Positions 6,823-15,279 of a stretch of 26,364 bases of DNA are shown here, in pieces (position 1 is the stretch's first letter; the number at the start of each line of letters is the position of its first letter). The notes beneath the pieces are model-generated. The model had not been told where the DNA came from. It was given only the letters and a program-made list of their open reading frames with translations, and did not search any database. The position numbers and the translations under genes are program-made. The stretch is taken from the NCBI GenBank assembly GCA_045643165.1, contig JAZUKF010000129.1:1-26364 (forward strand), read 5' to 3'. The stretch comes from SIG575 sp045643165 (GTDB taxonomy: Bacteria; Bacillota; Clostridia; Oscillospirales; Acutalibacteraceae).

Positions 6823-7935
6823 TCAGATATTTTCAACAGACTGCATTTTAAGATATGCGTTAATAAATCCGTCAATATCTCCGTCCATTACGGAATTTAT
6901 ATTACCCATTTCAAAGTTTGTTCTGTGATCCTTAACAAGTGTATAAGGCATAAACACATAAGAACGTATCTGACTGCCCCAACCGATTTCCTTCTGGTCG
7001 CCCTTGATATCTTCGATTTTATCAAGATGCTCACGCTCTTTGATTTCAATAAGTTTGGATTTAAGCATACGCATGGCAACCTCACGGTTCTGATGCTGAC
7101 TTCTCTCAACCTGGCAGGAAACGATAATTCCCGTAGGGATATGAGTAAGTCTGACTGCAGATGATGTTTTATTAACCTTCTGTCCGCCTGCACCGCTGGC
7201 ACGGTAAACATCCATTTTTATGTCTTCCGGACTTATTTCAACTTCGATTGTATCATCAATTTCAGGCATAACCTCAAGAGATGCAAAGGAGGTATGTCTT
7301 CTGCCGGAAGCATCAAAAGGAGAAACACGTACAAGACGGTGAACACCGGATTCGCTTTTTGTAAATCCGTATGCATTTTCACCCTCAATAAGCAGTGTAG
7401 CGGATTTAAGTCCCGCATCATCACCGTCAAGAAAATCAAGCATACTGACTTTATATCCGTGCTGTTCGCCCCAATGGGTGTACATTCTCACAAGCATTTC
7501 GGCCCAATCCTGTGCCTCTGTACCGCCTGCACCTGCATGGAAGGTAAGAATTGCATTTTTAGAATCAAATTCCCCTGTAAGCAAGGTTCCCAGCATCTGC
7601 TTTTCAAGTTCTTTTTCCACCGCTTTGACACTTTCCTCACATTCCGGAAGAAGATCCAGATCCTCCTCCTCGTCGGAAAGTTCGATCATGACAAGTGTAT
7701 CCTCAAAATCGGCTTTTAATTTTTCATAAGTGGAAATCTTGTTTTTAAGAAAACTTGTTCTTTGAAGACTTTTCTGGGAGCCTTCTATATCGTCCCAGAA
7801 ACCGTCCTGAGCCTGCTCATTTTCAAGCTTTGCAATTTCTTCCTTAATTTTTTCCGCACCGATTGCCTCATAAAGGCTTTCAAGTTCTTCTTTATGCTCA
7901 AGAAGTTCCAATCTTAACTGTTCAAACTGAATCAT
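6823..7935 (-). CDS. prfB: Peptide chain release factor 2
   Basis: The 370-residue RF2 terminates translation at UGA and UAA. SPF (205-207) is the RF2 codon-recognition tripeptide and GGQ (250-252, in SGAGGQKVNKT) is the peptidyl-tRNA hydrolysis motif. HAGAGGTEAQDW and SGVHRLVRVSPFDASGRRHTSF match the family closely. The reading frame is open from its ATG. At the place where most bacteria have CTT-TGA-C for a programmed +1 frameshift, this gene reads CTT-TAT-GAG (L21-Y22-E23), and the upstream Shine-Dalgarno-like AGGGGG is also missing. GAGGAG lies 5 bases before the ATG. It is embedded 21 bases after the dual metallophosphoesterase gene in the long leftward string. Confidence 0.97.
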   Translation of the reverse strand: MIQFEQLRLELLEHKEELESLYEAIGAEKIKEEIAKLENEQAQDGFWDDIEGSQKSLQRTSFLKNKISTYEKLKADFEDTLVMIELSDEEEDLDLLPECEESVKAVEKELEKQMLGTLLTGEFDSKNAILTFHAGAGGTEAQDWAEMLVRMYTHWGEQHGYKVSMLDFLDGDDAGLKSATLLIEGENAYGFTKSESGVHRLVRVSPFDASGRRHTSFASLEVMPEIDDTIEVEISPEDIKMDVYRASGAGGQKVNKTSSAVRLTHIPTGIIVSCQVERSQHQNREVAMRMLKSKLIEIKEREHLDKIEDIKGDQKEIGWGSQIRSYVFMPYTLVKDHRTNFEMGNINSVMDGDIDGFINAYLKMQSVENI

Positions 7936-7956
7936 AGTATCTCCTCAAATCAAATA

Positions 7957-10900
7957 TTAAATCTCTTGATTTTTCTTTTTTATAAGCACAAGCATTACTG
8001 CCGCCGCCACGGGAATGACCGCAATAACGGCAACGGGTGTATAATCGCCTGTGATTACTCCGTCATCCGTTACGTTGCCGTTTTCCCGAATAACAGGTTT
8101 AATATCTTCAATGTCAATTTCCTCTTCCTTAATTTCAGGCTCAACATATTCTTCAAGATCGCTTTTGAAAATTGCGAAACTGTCAATTCTTTCCGTCTTG
8201 CCGTCATCCACAGTATATGCATCAAAATAAAGCGTATTTCCCCTTATCTTTACTGATGAAAATACGGGAAGAGTACAGTCAACAATGCTTTCCGCTCTCG
8301 GAAAATATTTATCGGTAAGGGAAGCATCCTTTGTCAGATAATATTTCACTCCGGAACAGGCACTGATTACATAAAGCGTACCTTCCGGATCAACTTTACC
8401 GTTATATGTTTTTCCTTCAAATGTCAGTTCTCTTTTTTCGGAAGAAACAACTTTATTATCTTTCATAACATCCGTTCTGAGATAAACATGGTCATGTCCT
8501 TCAAAAACCATATCAATATCAAGTTCCGGCATAAGTTTCGATAACTGATTTCTCATGGCAACCACATCATCATCGTCATAATGTGAACCGTTGGAATAAA
8601 CCGCCTTATGGATTGAAACAAATTTCCATTCCTTATCGCTTGATTTCATATCGTTCTTCAACCATTCAATCTGCTTATCGGAAATTGCATCATCCTCACC
8701 TAAATCGTTGGTATTGAGAACTGCAATATGGATATTATTATAATCAAAAGAATAATAAACACCGCTTGATTTATCCTGCTCCGGAGCATTGGGTAAAATA
8801 AAGTTCGTATCAAGCGCATACTCACTTCCCATCATAATATCGTGGTTACCGGCAGTGGGCATAAGTGCTTTACCGAGCAAAACATCCGAAGCATTATCCG
8901 CCATCCATGACCACTGTTTCATATTATCTCCGTTATCAACAAGATCTCCGGACGAAAGAATAAAGTCCGTATCGGGATTTATTTTAACGGCTGTATCAAG
9001 AACATTTTTCCAGGTATTGTATTGCTTTGAATTCTGCGATTGACAGTCGGATGTATGAATAAACGTAACACCCCTTGAATTATCCGCCGTTTCAAGAACA
9101 CCGATATTACTCCACCAGTTTCTTGATGCATCACCTATTCTGTAACAATACTTTTTACCCGCTTCAAGTCCGGTAAGTTTAATCGTATGTCTTACCATTT
9201 CTTTTTCCACCGTAAGGATACCCACAATGCCGAAATCAAGTCCGGGATACGTTCTTGTAACTGCTTGGCTGTCTGCAATAATATGGGATGATACGGTGGG
9301 TTTACCTGTAAATACAGGTTTTTTTCCGTAAGGAACAATTTCAATATCAGTACCCGTTACGGATTTTTTAGTGTACCAGCTTATATTATAGGAGGAACTG
9401 TCCTCACCGAGTGTAACCGTAACGATAGAAGGTTTACGGTAATTTTCACTTGTTGCTTCGGGAGTAACTTTTCCGTTATAAACATAAGTTGCCTTATGGT
9501 CGCCTGACTCTTTCGGATTGGAGTCCGTATTCATACCTTTGAGAATACCTGCTATTTCAATTCCGATTGACTCATATTGACTTTCGGTAAAATATTCTTC
9601 CATCAAAACATCAAGAACATTATTCAAAGATGTATAGGGAAGAATGCCGAGAGAGAAAACAAAATCCACAATACTCATAAAAGTCTTATTGCCGGCAAGA
9701 ATAATATTCAAAAGTCCGTCAACAAGTTTTCCGAGAATAAATCCGATATCTCCCGGTTTAAACAACTCATCAATATTAAGAGAAAGATTTGATAATATTT
9801 CATTCTGAATAAGGTCGTTAAGTACAACGTCAATGATAATATTTACAAAATCCTTCGTCAACTGTGTATCATTTTCAAAACGGTAGAGAACATCAGTCAT
9901 AAACTTATCATCGGAAATATCTTCATTACCGGAATACATATAGTATAATGTGGAAAGCACAAGGTCTGCAAGTGTACCGGGATTTTCTTCATCACCGAAT
10001 CCGAGAGTATCAATAAACTTCGTACAGGGAACATCCGAAACTTTAAAATATGCAAGTTTGTCTATGGCATCCCCTATCGTATCATAAAGATGATCCGTAT
10101 CTTTAAGGTAAACCTTTGTTATCTGATTACAAAGATCCTTTGCGAGGTTGATTATATTTTTTGATGTAAATATATCAATGCTTCCCAGTGAAATTCCGGA
10201 AAAATACTGTGAAAGTAAATCTTCAACATTAAATCCCATTTTTTCGGCATATTCAAGAATGCCTCCGCATTCCCCGATTTCCTTTAAAATAGGATTAAGG
10301 TTGTATGCAATAAGGTTAACTCCGAGAGTACGCAGATTTGTCCTGCCGTAAGCAAGACCGAATGATTTATTTTTAAAAGGTCTCGGCTGTTCAACGCCGT
10401 AAAGAACAACAGGTGTTTCACAGTCTATATCATCATAATCATATTTTGCGGTAATTTTACCTTTATTATCCGCAGTAAACTCCGTTACATACATTCCGTT
10501 GGGGAAAGTTGCGGTGGGAGGAGTTTCACATTCATAAACCGTTTCACCGTTATCGGAAACGTATGAAGCAATATCCGCAGTATGCTGATGTCCGCAGAAA
10601 ATATAATGCATACCGGAATCGGCAAGTTTTCCCGCATAAGTTTCATTATCCTCAAGAATAAATGCGGAAAGAAGTTTTGCCTGATACGAATCAAGATGAT
10701 CAACAAGGCTTGAATGATTTACACCGATAATCGTTTCACCGTTTTTCTTTGCATCCTTACATTCATTAAGAACCCACTTAAATAAATCGTCAGACATTAC
10801 AGCTCTTGTTTCATGGTCATCCGTGCCGTCCTTTGTGGCATCGGAGGAATAACAGTTCGTATCCATCAAAATCAATCTGTATCCGCCGTCAAGTTTTACC

Positions 10901-11469
10901 GAATATGAACAACCGCCCTGCTGTTTACCCTTAGGAGGAGTATATCTGTGGTATGCCAGGTCATAACCTAAATTTTTGTAAAGGTCAAGAAATTCAGCCT
11001 GTGATGTATATTTCGTCGTTTCTTTAATATCATCGGCAAATGTAGATGCTTTAAGATTGTTGATATCATGGTTACCGTTTATCACAATAACATCTATTCC
11101 CGTTTTCTTTTCCCATTTTTCGAGAATTGAAACTATTTCAACATGGGATTCATATTCTCCCTGATATGTAATATCACCGGGTATAATCAGATAAGGATTT
11201 GTTTTCCCTTTAAGTTTCTTTTCCATGGAATAAAGAGCCGTTTTAACAGTACCCTCGCCTAAATCAAGAGTGGTAATACTGCTGTTTACAAGATTCTGAT
11301 ATTCTTCTTTTCTGTTTCCTTTCAAGGTTGAAGCATAGTAATGAATATCCGACAATGTTCCTATTGTTAACTTTTTACCTGAAAGAGCCACAGCCGAAAA
11401 CGGTATTACCGTCATCAGCAATACCGATGCCATCAGGAATGAAATAATTCTCATCTTAATTTTACTCAC
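7957..11469 (-). CDS. Large surface protein with two metallophosphoesterase domains
   Basis: A 1170-residue exported protein. A signal peptide spans about 1-29. The first calcineurin-like phosphoesterase domain runs about 33-345 with D41/H43 (SDIH), D99 (PGD), N133-H134 (GNHD), H252 and H294/H296 (CGHQH). Residues about 370-650 form a helix-rich, leucine/isoleucine-rich region I cannot place. A fibronectin-like purple-acid-phosphatase N-terminal domain follows (about 675-795), then a second phosphoesterase domain (about 800-1000): D808, D842 (SGD), N875-H876 (GNHD), H954 and H992/H994 (EGHDH). The second domain has SDCQ where SDIH is usual. The C-terminus is an acidic linker, ITGD, a membrane helix (about 1144-1163) and KKK, like a variant surface anchor. 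AAGGGG sits 8 bases before the GTG start. Substrate unknown; nucleotides or phosphomonoesters are plausible. Confidence 0.9.
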   Translation of the reverse strand: MSKIKMRIISFLMASVLLMTVIPFSAVALSGKKLTIGTLSDIHYYASTLKGNRKEEYQNLVNSSITTLDLGEGTVKTALYSMEKKLKGKTNPYLIIPGDITYQGEYESHVEIVSILEKWEKKTGIDVIVINGNHDINNLKASTFADDIKETTKYTSQAEFLDLYKNLGYDLAYHRYTPPKGKQQGGCSYSVKLDGGYRLILMDTNCYSSDATKDGTDDHETRAVMSDDLFKWVLNECKDAKKNGETIIGVNHSSLVDHLDSYQAKLLSAFILEDNETYAGKLADSGMHYIFCGHQHTADIASYVSDNGETVYECETPPTATFPNGMYVTEFTADNKGKITAKYDYDDIDCETPVVLYGVEQPRPFKNKSFGLAYGRTNLRTLGVNLIAYNLNPILKEIGECGGILEYAEKMGFNVEDLLSQYFSGISLGSIDIFTSKNIINLAKDLCNQITKVYLKDTDHLYDTIGDAIDKLAYFKVSDVPCTKFIDTLGFGDEENPGTLADLVLSTLYYMYSGNEDISDDKFMTDVLYRFENDTQLTKDFVNIIIDVVLNDLIQNEILSNLSLNIDELFKPGDIGFILGKLVDGLLNIILAGNKTFMSIVDFVFSLGILPYTSLNNVLDVLMEEYFTESQYESIGIEIAGILKGMNTDSNPKESGDHKATYVYNGKVTPEATSENYRKPSIVTVTLGEDSSSYNISWYTKKSVTGTDIEIVPYGKKPVFTGKPTVSSHIIADSQAVTRTYPGLDFGIVGILTVEKEMVRHTIKLTGLEAGKKYCYRIGDASRNWWSNIGVLETADNSRGVTFIHTSDCQSQNSKQYNTWKNVLDTAVKINPDTDFILSSGDLVDNGDNMKQWSWMADNASDVLLGKALMPTAGNHDIMMGSEYALDTNFILPNAPEQDKSSGVYYSFDYNNIHIAVLNTNDLGEDDAISDKQIEWLKNDMKSSDKEWKFVSIHKAVYSNGSHYDDDDVVAMRNQLSKLMPELDIDMVFEGHDHVYLRTDVMKDNKVVSSEKRELTFEGKTYNGKVDPEGTLYVISACSGVKYYLTKDASLTDKYFPRAESIVDCTLPVFSSVKIRGNTLYFDAYTVDDGKTERIDSFAIFKSDLEEYVEPEIKEEEIDIEDIKPVIRENGNVTDDGVITGDYTPVAVIAVIPVAAAVMLVLIKKKNQEI

Positions 11470-11488
11470 AGTTTTTGCCCCTTATATT

Positions 11489-12856
11489 TTATTCTTCACC
11501 GTTATCCGTTTCAATGCCCAAAAGCCTGTCCGCCTCTTCAAAACCGATAGACTCCGCACCCTTAAGCTTATTTGAAATAATATCGTTACGTTTCTGCGCC
11601 TCGTCTAAAACATTACCCGCTTCGCTGACCTTCTTCCTGGCTTTTTCCAGAAGTTGACCGAACATACCGTACTGTTTTTTCGTGGCGGCAAGAAGTGTTC
11701 TGACCTCGGTTGCTTTTTCGTTTATTGCCACCGCTCTGAATCCCATGGAAAGGGAATTGAGAAGAGCCGTAACCGTAGACGGTCCCGCAACCATAATATT
11801 AAACTCATTATGAAGCTGCTCACTTAATCCTGTTTTTGAAGAAGCAACCTCGGCATACAAGCCTTCTGTGGCAAGATACATAATTGCAAAGGGTGTCGTT
11901 TTCGGCACGTTGATATATTTTGTAATTTCCTTCGCCTTTTTCTTTATACTTGCTTCAAGATTTTTCCTTGCCGCATTAAGTGCCTCAATATCGGCACTGT
12001 CAGATGCGTCGCAAAGACGTATGTAATCCTCCATGGGAAATTTCGAATCTATCGGCAAAAGTATAGGTTCTTTTCCTGATTCTCCCGACGGAATTTTCAC
12101 TGCAAATTCTACCCGTTCCGAGCTTCCCGTTGTGGAAATATTTTTTTCAAACATATTGGGAATAGTCTGTTCAAGGATACCCTCAAGCTGAACCTCTGCC
12201 CATGTACCTCTCGCTTTTACATTTGTGAGAACTCTGTTGAGAGCCGTTACATTATCGGTAACACCGTTTGAAAGTTCCTTCATTTCTCCGAGAGATTTAT
12301 AAACATTTTCAAGTTGCTTTGAAACGGTTTCAAAGGAAGAGTTAAGCCTTGTGGTAAGAGTTGCGGTTAATTTCTCATCAACCGTCGCCCTCATTTCCTC
12401 AAGTTTTTTCTCGTTATTTTGCTGCATATTACCGATGGCTTCCTGAATAGCTCTGCTCTGCTTTTCGTTTTGCTCGGAATTATTCAGCCTTATATTATTA
12501 AGGGATTGAGAGATTGTTTCGTTAAGTTTTATCTGCTGTTCATAAACGGATTTTGTCATTTTTGACAACTCTTCGTTCATGCTTTTCAAAGCCGCAGACG
12601 TTTCTTCACGCATAAATTTTTGATTTTCGGCAGACTCTTTTCTGTTTGCGGAAAATTCGTTGATAATTCTCTTTTCAATGCTTTCCGTTTCCGAAACAAG
12701 TCCTGAAATCTTTTCTTCAATATTCTTCAAGGAGGATTTTATTTCATTTTCTCCCTGCCGATTTTTATTTTTACTGCCGGAAACAAATGCCGTAACAAGA
12801 GAAATGAGTGTCAGCACAACATTAAAAATCAACAGCAAAAAGATTCTTTTCTCCAT
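11489..12856 (-). CDS. rmuC: RmuC-family DNA recombination protein
   Basis: A 455-residue RmuC homologue. Residues about 5-25 are a membrane helix, about 30-200 are charged and heptad-like (a long coiled coil), and the nuclease-like RmuC domain follows, with hallmarks NVKARGTWAEVQLEGILE, LPIDSKFPMEDY and the GPSTVTALLNSLSMGFR block. In E. coli RmuC limits inversions at short inverted repeats and has been proposed to act with recombination structures; its biochemistry is poorly known. A start four codons earlier (12868) is possible, but GGGGG lies 5 bases before the ATG at 12856 and nothing suitable precedes the longer form. It is the first gene of the leftward string, 19 bases ahead of the phosphoesterase gene. 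Confidence 0.93.
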   Translation of the reverse strand: MEKRIFLLLIFNVVLTLISLVTAFVSGSKNKNRQGENEIKSSLKNIEEKISGLVSETESIEKRIINEFSANRKESAENQKFMREETSAALKSMNEELSKMTKSVYEQQIKLNETISQSLNNIRLNNSEQNEKQSRAIQEAIGNMQQNNEKKLEEMRATVDEKLTATLTTRLNSSFETVSKQLENVYKSLGEMKELSNGVTDNVTALNRVLTNVKARGTWAEVQLEGILEQTIPNMFEKNISTTGSSERVEFAVKIPSGESGKEPILLPIDSKFPMEDYIRLCDASDSADIEALNAARKNLEASIKKKAKEITKYINVPKTTPFAIMYLATEGLYAEVASSKTGLSEQLHNEFNIMVAGPSTVTALLNSLSMGFRAVAINEKATEVRTLLAATKKQYGMFGQLLEKARKKVSEAGNVLDEAQKRNDIISNKLKGAESIGFEEADRLLGIETDNGEE

Positions 12857-12901
12857 GAAATCCCCCATTCCAAATAGAATTATTACAAAACATTACTCTT
12901 T

Positions 12902-12930
12902 ATAATACCACAAAAATTATAATATGTATA
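12902..12930 (-). promoter_or_regulatory. Candidate promoter of rmuC and the long leftward operon
   Basis: On the minus strand TATACA (12930-12925), 17 bases, then TATTAT (12907-12902) preceded by TGG, which makes an extended -10. The start point would be near 12895, leaving a leader of about 40 bases. A second TATAAT (12921-12916) is nearby but lacks a recognisable -35. This is the only good promoter I see for the ten genes down to 234. Confidence 0.5.
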
Positions 12931-12968
12931 GAGTTTTTTCGTTTTTTACTTATTTTTTTCAAAAACTG

Positions 12969-12997
12969 TGGAAACCTGTCAAGATATTTGTTATAAT
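12969..12997 (+). promoter_or_regulatory. Extended -10 promoter of the solute-binding protein gene
   Basis: A perfect TATAAT (12992-12997) is preceded by TGT, an extended -10. The -35 position (12969-12974, TGGAAA) is poor, as is common with extended -10 promoters. The start point falls near 13003-13005, immediately at the base of the leader hairpin. Confidence 0.65.
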
Positions 12998-13001
12998 ATG
13001 A

Positions 13002-13054
13002 GCATAACGCACTTATACGAACCCGATTTTGACGGGAAAATATTGTGCCTATGC
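13002..13054 (+). ncRNA. Structured 5' leader of unknown class
   Basis: Three nested complementary pairs occur in 53 bases: GCATA (13002-13006) with TATGC (13050-13054), GCAC (13009-13012) with GTGC (13045-13048), and CCCG (13022-13025) with CGGG (13033-13036). Internal loops separate them. It starts at the predicted transcription start and ends 34 bases before the ATG. I do not recognise a known riboswitch consensus and there is no obvious terminator or sequestered ribosome binding site. Confidence 0.45.
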
Positions 13055-13088
13055 TTATTAACCATCAAAAACAAACGGAGTAAAAATT

Positions 13089-14723
13089 ATGTTTAAAAGA
13101 ATTACGGCTTTGTTCTTTACGGTATTATTTACATGTCTTATTTTTTCATCCTGTTCAAAAAGAGGATTGGATAAGGAACTATACTATCCCATCTATGATG
13201 ATCCGGTAAGTTTTGATCCGCAAATCGCCTCGGATAATGCTTCAAAAATACTTGTCTACAACTGCTTTGAAGGATTGGTTCGCTATAACAAAGAGGGAAA
13301 AATTATTCCCGGCGTAGCAAAATCATGGAGTGTAAGCAATGACAAACGTTGCTATACCTTCAAACTGCGTACCGACACAAAATGGTATATGAGTTCTTAT
13401 GCGAAAGAACTTCTCGGTAAAAAGGATGCGGAAAACTTTGATTACCACGTTACCGCACAAGATTTTGTTTACGGATTAAGACGTGCATTTGATCCTGCCA
13501 TGGGATCCGTTACAGACGGCAGACTTTATGCCATCAAAGGAGCATACGAAGTTGCCGCTTCCGAAAAGCCTGTTGAAGAATTAGGCGTTACCGCCATAGA
13601 CAAATACACTTTAAAAATCGAATTGACAGAACCCGGCGATGATTTTCTCTCCGCTTTGACTCAAACCGCAGCAATGCCATGCAGAGAAGAATTTTTCCTT
13701 GCAACAAAGGGCAAATACGGTCTTGATGCGGAAACGATAATATATAACGGTCCTTTCTATTTGTACTACTGGAATACGGGAGTAAACCTTACTTTATACA
13801 GAAACGAAAATTATCACGGAGAAGAACCGGTTTATCCGAAAGCGGTTTATCTTTACAGAAATGATGATCTGTCAACAAGAGTTACAAAACTGGATAACGG
13901 CACCTATGATGCCTGCCCCCTTTCCGTCAGTCAGAAAAATCAGTTGAAAGATGATAAAATCACTTTCCTGAATTTCAACAGCAGTACATGGGCTTTTTGC
14001 TTTAACTGTGAAAGTGAATTATCTTATAATTACGATGTCCGTGCCGCAATATGCCACGCAACAAATCTGAAAGATATTGAACTGCCGGATGATGTAACGG
14101 GATTTTCCGACGGTATCGTACCGGACGTTTGTTTCGCCGGAGGCGAAAATTACAGAACCTCCGCAGGAAAAATCAACCGGCTCTCGTACAGTAAAAAAGC
14201 AGTAACAGAGCATTTGAAAAATGCCTGTAATTCTCTCGGTATCAAATTTATGGATATAAGAGTAATATGCTACGAAAAATTTGAAAATACCGCAAAAATG
14301 ATAGCACAAAGCTGGCAAAAAAACCTCGGTGTTACCGTAAACTTTACCATAGAACCGCTCAATATGACGGAACTCAATAAACGTGTTACTTCAGGTGATT
14401 ACGATATTGCTTTAACAAAAATCACCTCAGACACACAAAATGCAGTCAGTTTTTTAAATAAATTTTCATCTAATTCGGGAAAATCACTTTTCAATTTCAA
14501 ATCCGATAATTTCAACAGTCTGATTTTACAGGCAAATTCCGTAACTGACAAAGATATAATTGTTTCAAACTGCAAAAAGGCAGAAAAAATGCTTATCACA
14601 AAAGCCGTTATCTATCCCCTTTTCAGCGAAGATGAATATCTGGGAATGGCAAAAAATGTTTCCGATATTTTCTGTGTTGAAGCGGGAGCGGTTCCGATAT
14701 TTCTGAACGGAGTGAAAAAATGA
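13089..14723 (+). CDS. Family 5 (OppA-type) extracellular solute-binding lipoprotein
   Basis: A 544-residue substrate-binding protein of the peptide/nickel ABC-transporter type. The N-terminus is a lipoprotein signal: charged start, hydrophobic stretch, then IFSSC with the lipidated cysteine at 22. The early YPIYDDPVSFDPQIASDNASK and FEGLVRYNKEGKIIPGVAKSW blocks, followed by YTFKLRTDTKWYMS, are standard family 5 opening motifs; the mid-region TAQDFVYGLRRAFDP also fits. It would capture oligopeptides or similar ligands outside the cell. CGGAG lies 8 bases before the ATG. No permease or ATPase genes are adjacent, so it is an orphan binding protein that must use a transporter encoded elsewhere or have another role. 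Its stop overlaps the next start by four bases (ATGA). Confidence 0.93.
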   Translation: MFKRITALFFTVLFTCLIFSSCSKRGLDKELYYPIYDDPVSFDPQIASDNASKILVYNCFEGLVRYNKEGKIIPGVAKSWSVSNDKRCYTFKLRTDTKWYMSSYAKELLGKKDAENFDYHVTAQDFVYGLRRAFDPAMGSVTDGRLYAIKGAYEVAASEKPVEELGVTAIDKYTLKIELTEPGDDFLSALTQTAAMPCREEFFLATKGKYGLDAETIIYNGPFYLYYWNTGVNLTLYRNENYHGEEPVYPKAVYLYRNDDLSTRVTKLDNGTYDACPLSVSQKNQLKDDKITFLNFNSSTWAFCFNCESELSYNYDVRAAICHATNLKDIELPDDVTGFSDGIVPDVCFAGGENYRTSAGKINRLSYSKKAVTEHLKNACNSLGIKFMDIRVICYEKFENTAKMIAQSWQKNLGVTVNFTIEPLNMTELNKRVTSGDYDIALTKITSDTQNAVSFLNKFSSNSGKSLFNFKSDNFNSLILQANSVTDKDIIVSNCKKAEKMLITKAVIYPLFSEDEYLGMAKNVSDIFCVEAGAVPIFLNGVKK

Positions 14724-15193
14724 AAAACTACACCGTAAAACGAAAAATCGGAATAATCATAAGCTGGTTCGGTGTAGCATTGTGTATGGGACTTATTTTT
14801 TACCTTTCAAATCAGCCCTCTGTTCAATCGGCAAAATTGAGCCACAGCTTTTTGATGATAATATGGAAATTTTTTAAATTAGATAAAATTGATGACCATA
14901 TCATAAGAAAAATTGCACATGCTTCCGAATATTTTGTACTTGAAAGTTTACTGTTTATTTCGTTATATCTGAGCAAAGACAAAACCATGCCCGTAACGTC
15001 AATAATAATATCGGTCCTTTACTGCATTTCGGATGAAATACATCAGATATTTATTCCCGGCCGTGCATTTATGATAAAAGATATACTTATTGACACCTCC
15101 GGGGCAGTAATTTCTCTTGCGATTTTCCTGTTATTTTTTAAATCAATATTGCCGAAAATTCAAAATAAAAAATTAAATAAAATAAAAAATTAA
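14720..15193 (+). CDS. VanZ-family membrane protein
   Basis: A 157-residue protein with about four membrane helices. VanZ-family landmarks are IFYLSNQPS near residue 26-34, the RKIAHASEYFVL block, and DEIHQIFIPGRAFMIKDILIDTSGA before the last helix. VanZ was named for low-level teicoplanin resistance in Tn1546, but most chromosomal members have no known biochemical role, so resistance should not be assumed. Translation starts inside the stop codon of the solute-binding protein gene (ATGA overlap), so the two are coupled. The 3' end is very lysine/asparagine rich and is followed by AT-rich DNA with no clear terminator. Confidence 0.9.
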   Translation: MKNYTVKRKIGIIISWFGVALCMGLIFYLSNQPSVQSAKLSHSFLMIIWKFFKLDKIDDHIIRKIAHASEYFVLESLLFISLYLSKDKTMPVTSIIISVLYCISDEIHQIFIPGRAFMIKDILIDTSGAVISLAIFLLFFKSILPKIQNKKLNKIKN

Positions 15194-15212
15194 AAAATAT
15201 ACCGAAAAACTG

Positions 15213-15241
15213 TTGCAAAAGTTTTAAAAATAGTGCATAAT
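15213..15241 (+). promoter_or_regulatory. Promoter of the GPH-type symporter gene
   Basis: TTGCAA (15213-15218), 17 bases, CATAAT (15236-15241). The start point would be near 15248, leaving a leader of about 30 bases that contains AAAGGGGATGAT as ribosome binding site. This separates the symporter from the solute-binding protein/VanZ pair. Confidence 0.65.
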
Positions 15242-15279
15242 AGTATATAATCATTTTTCTGAAAGGGGATGATATCGGA

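Noticed and set aside
6452..6928. 158-codon rightward open frame across the cyclase gene and the prfB 3' end
   Set aside because: It lies antisense to two well-supported genes, has no ribosome binding site, and its product has no coherent domain; it is an artefact of their codon usage.
13002..13054. Assignment of the leader to a known riboswitch such as c-di-GMP-I, ZTP or fluoride
   Set aside because: The helices do not carry the conserved loop sequences of those classes as I know them, so I left it unclassified.
14720..15193. Teicoplanin or vancomycin resistance determinant
   Set aside because: Only a VanZ-family protein is present, without vanA/H/X or regulatory genes; chromosomal VanZ-family genes are common and mostly of unknown role.
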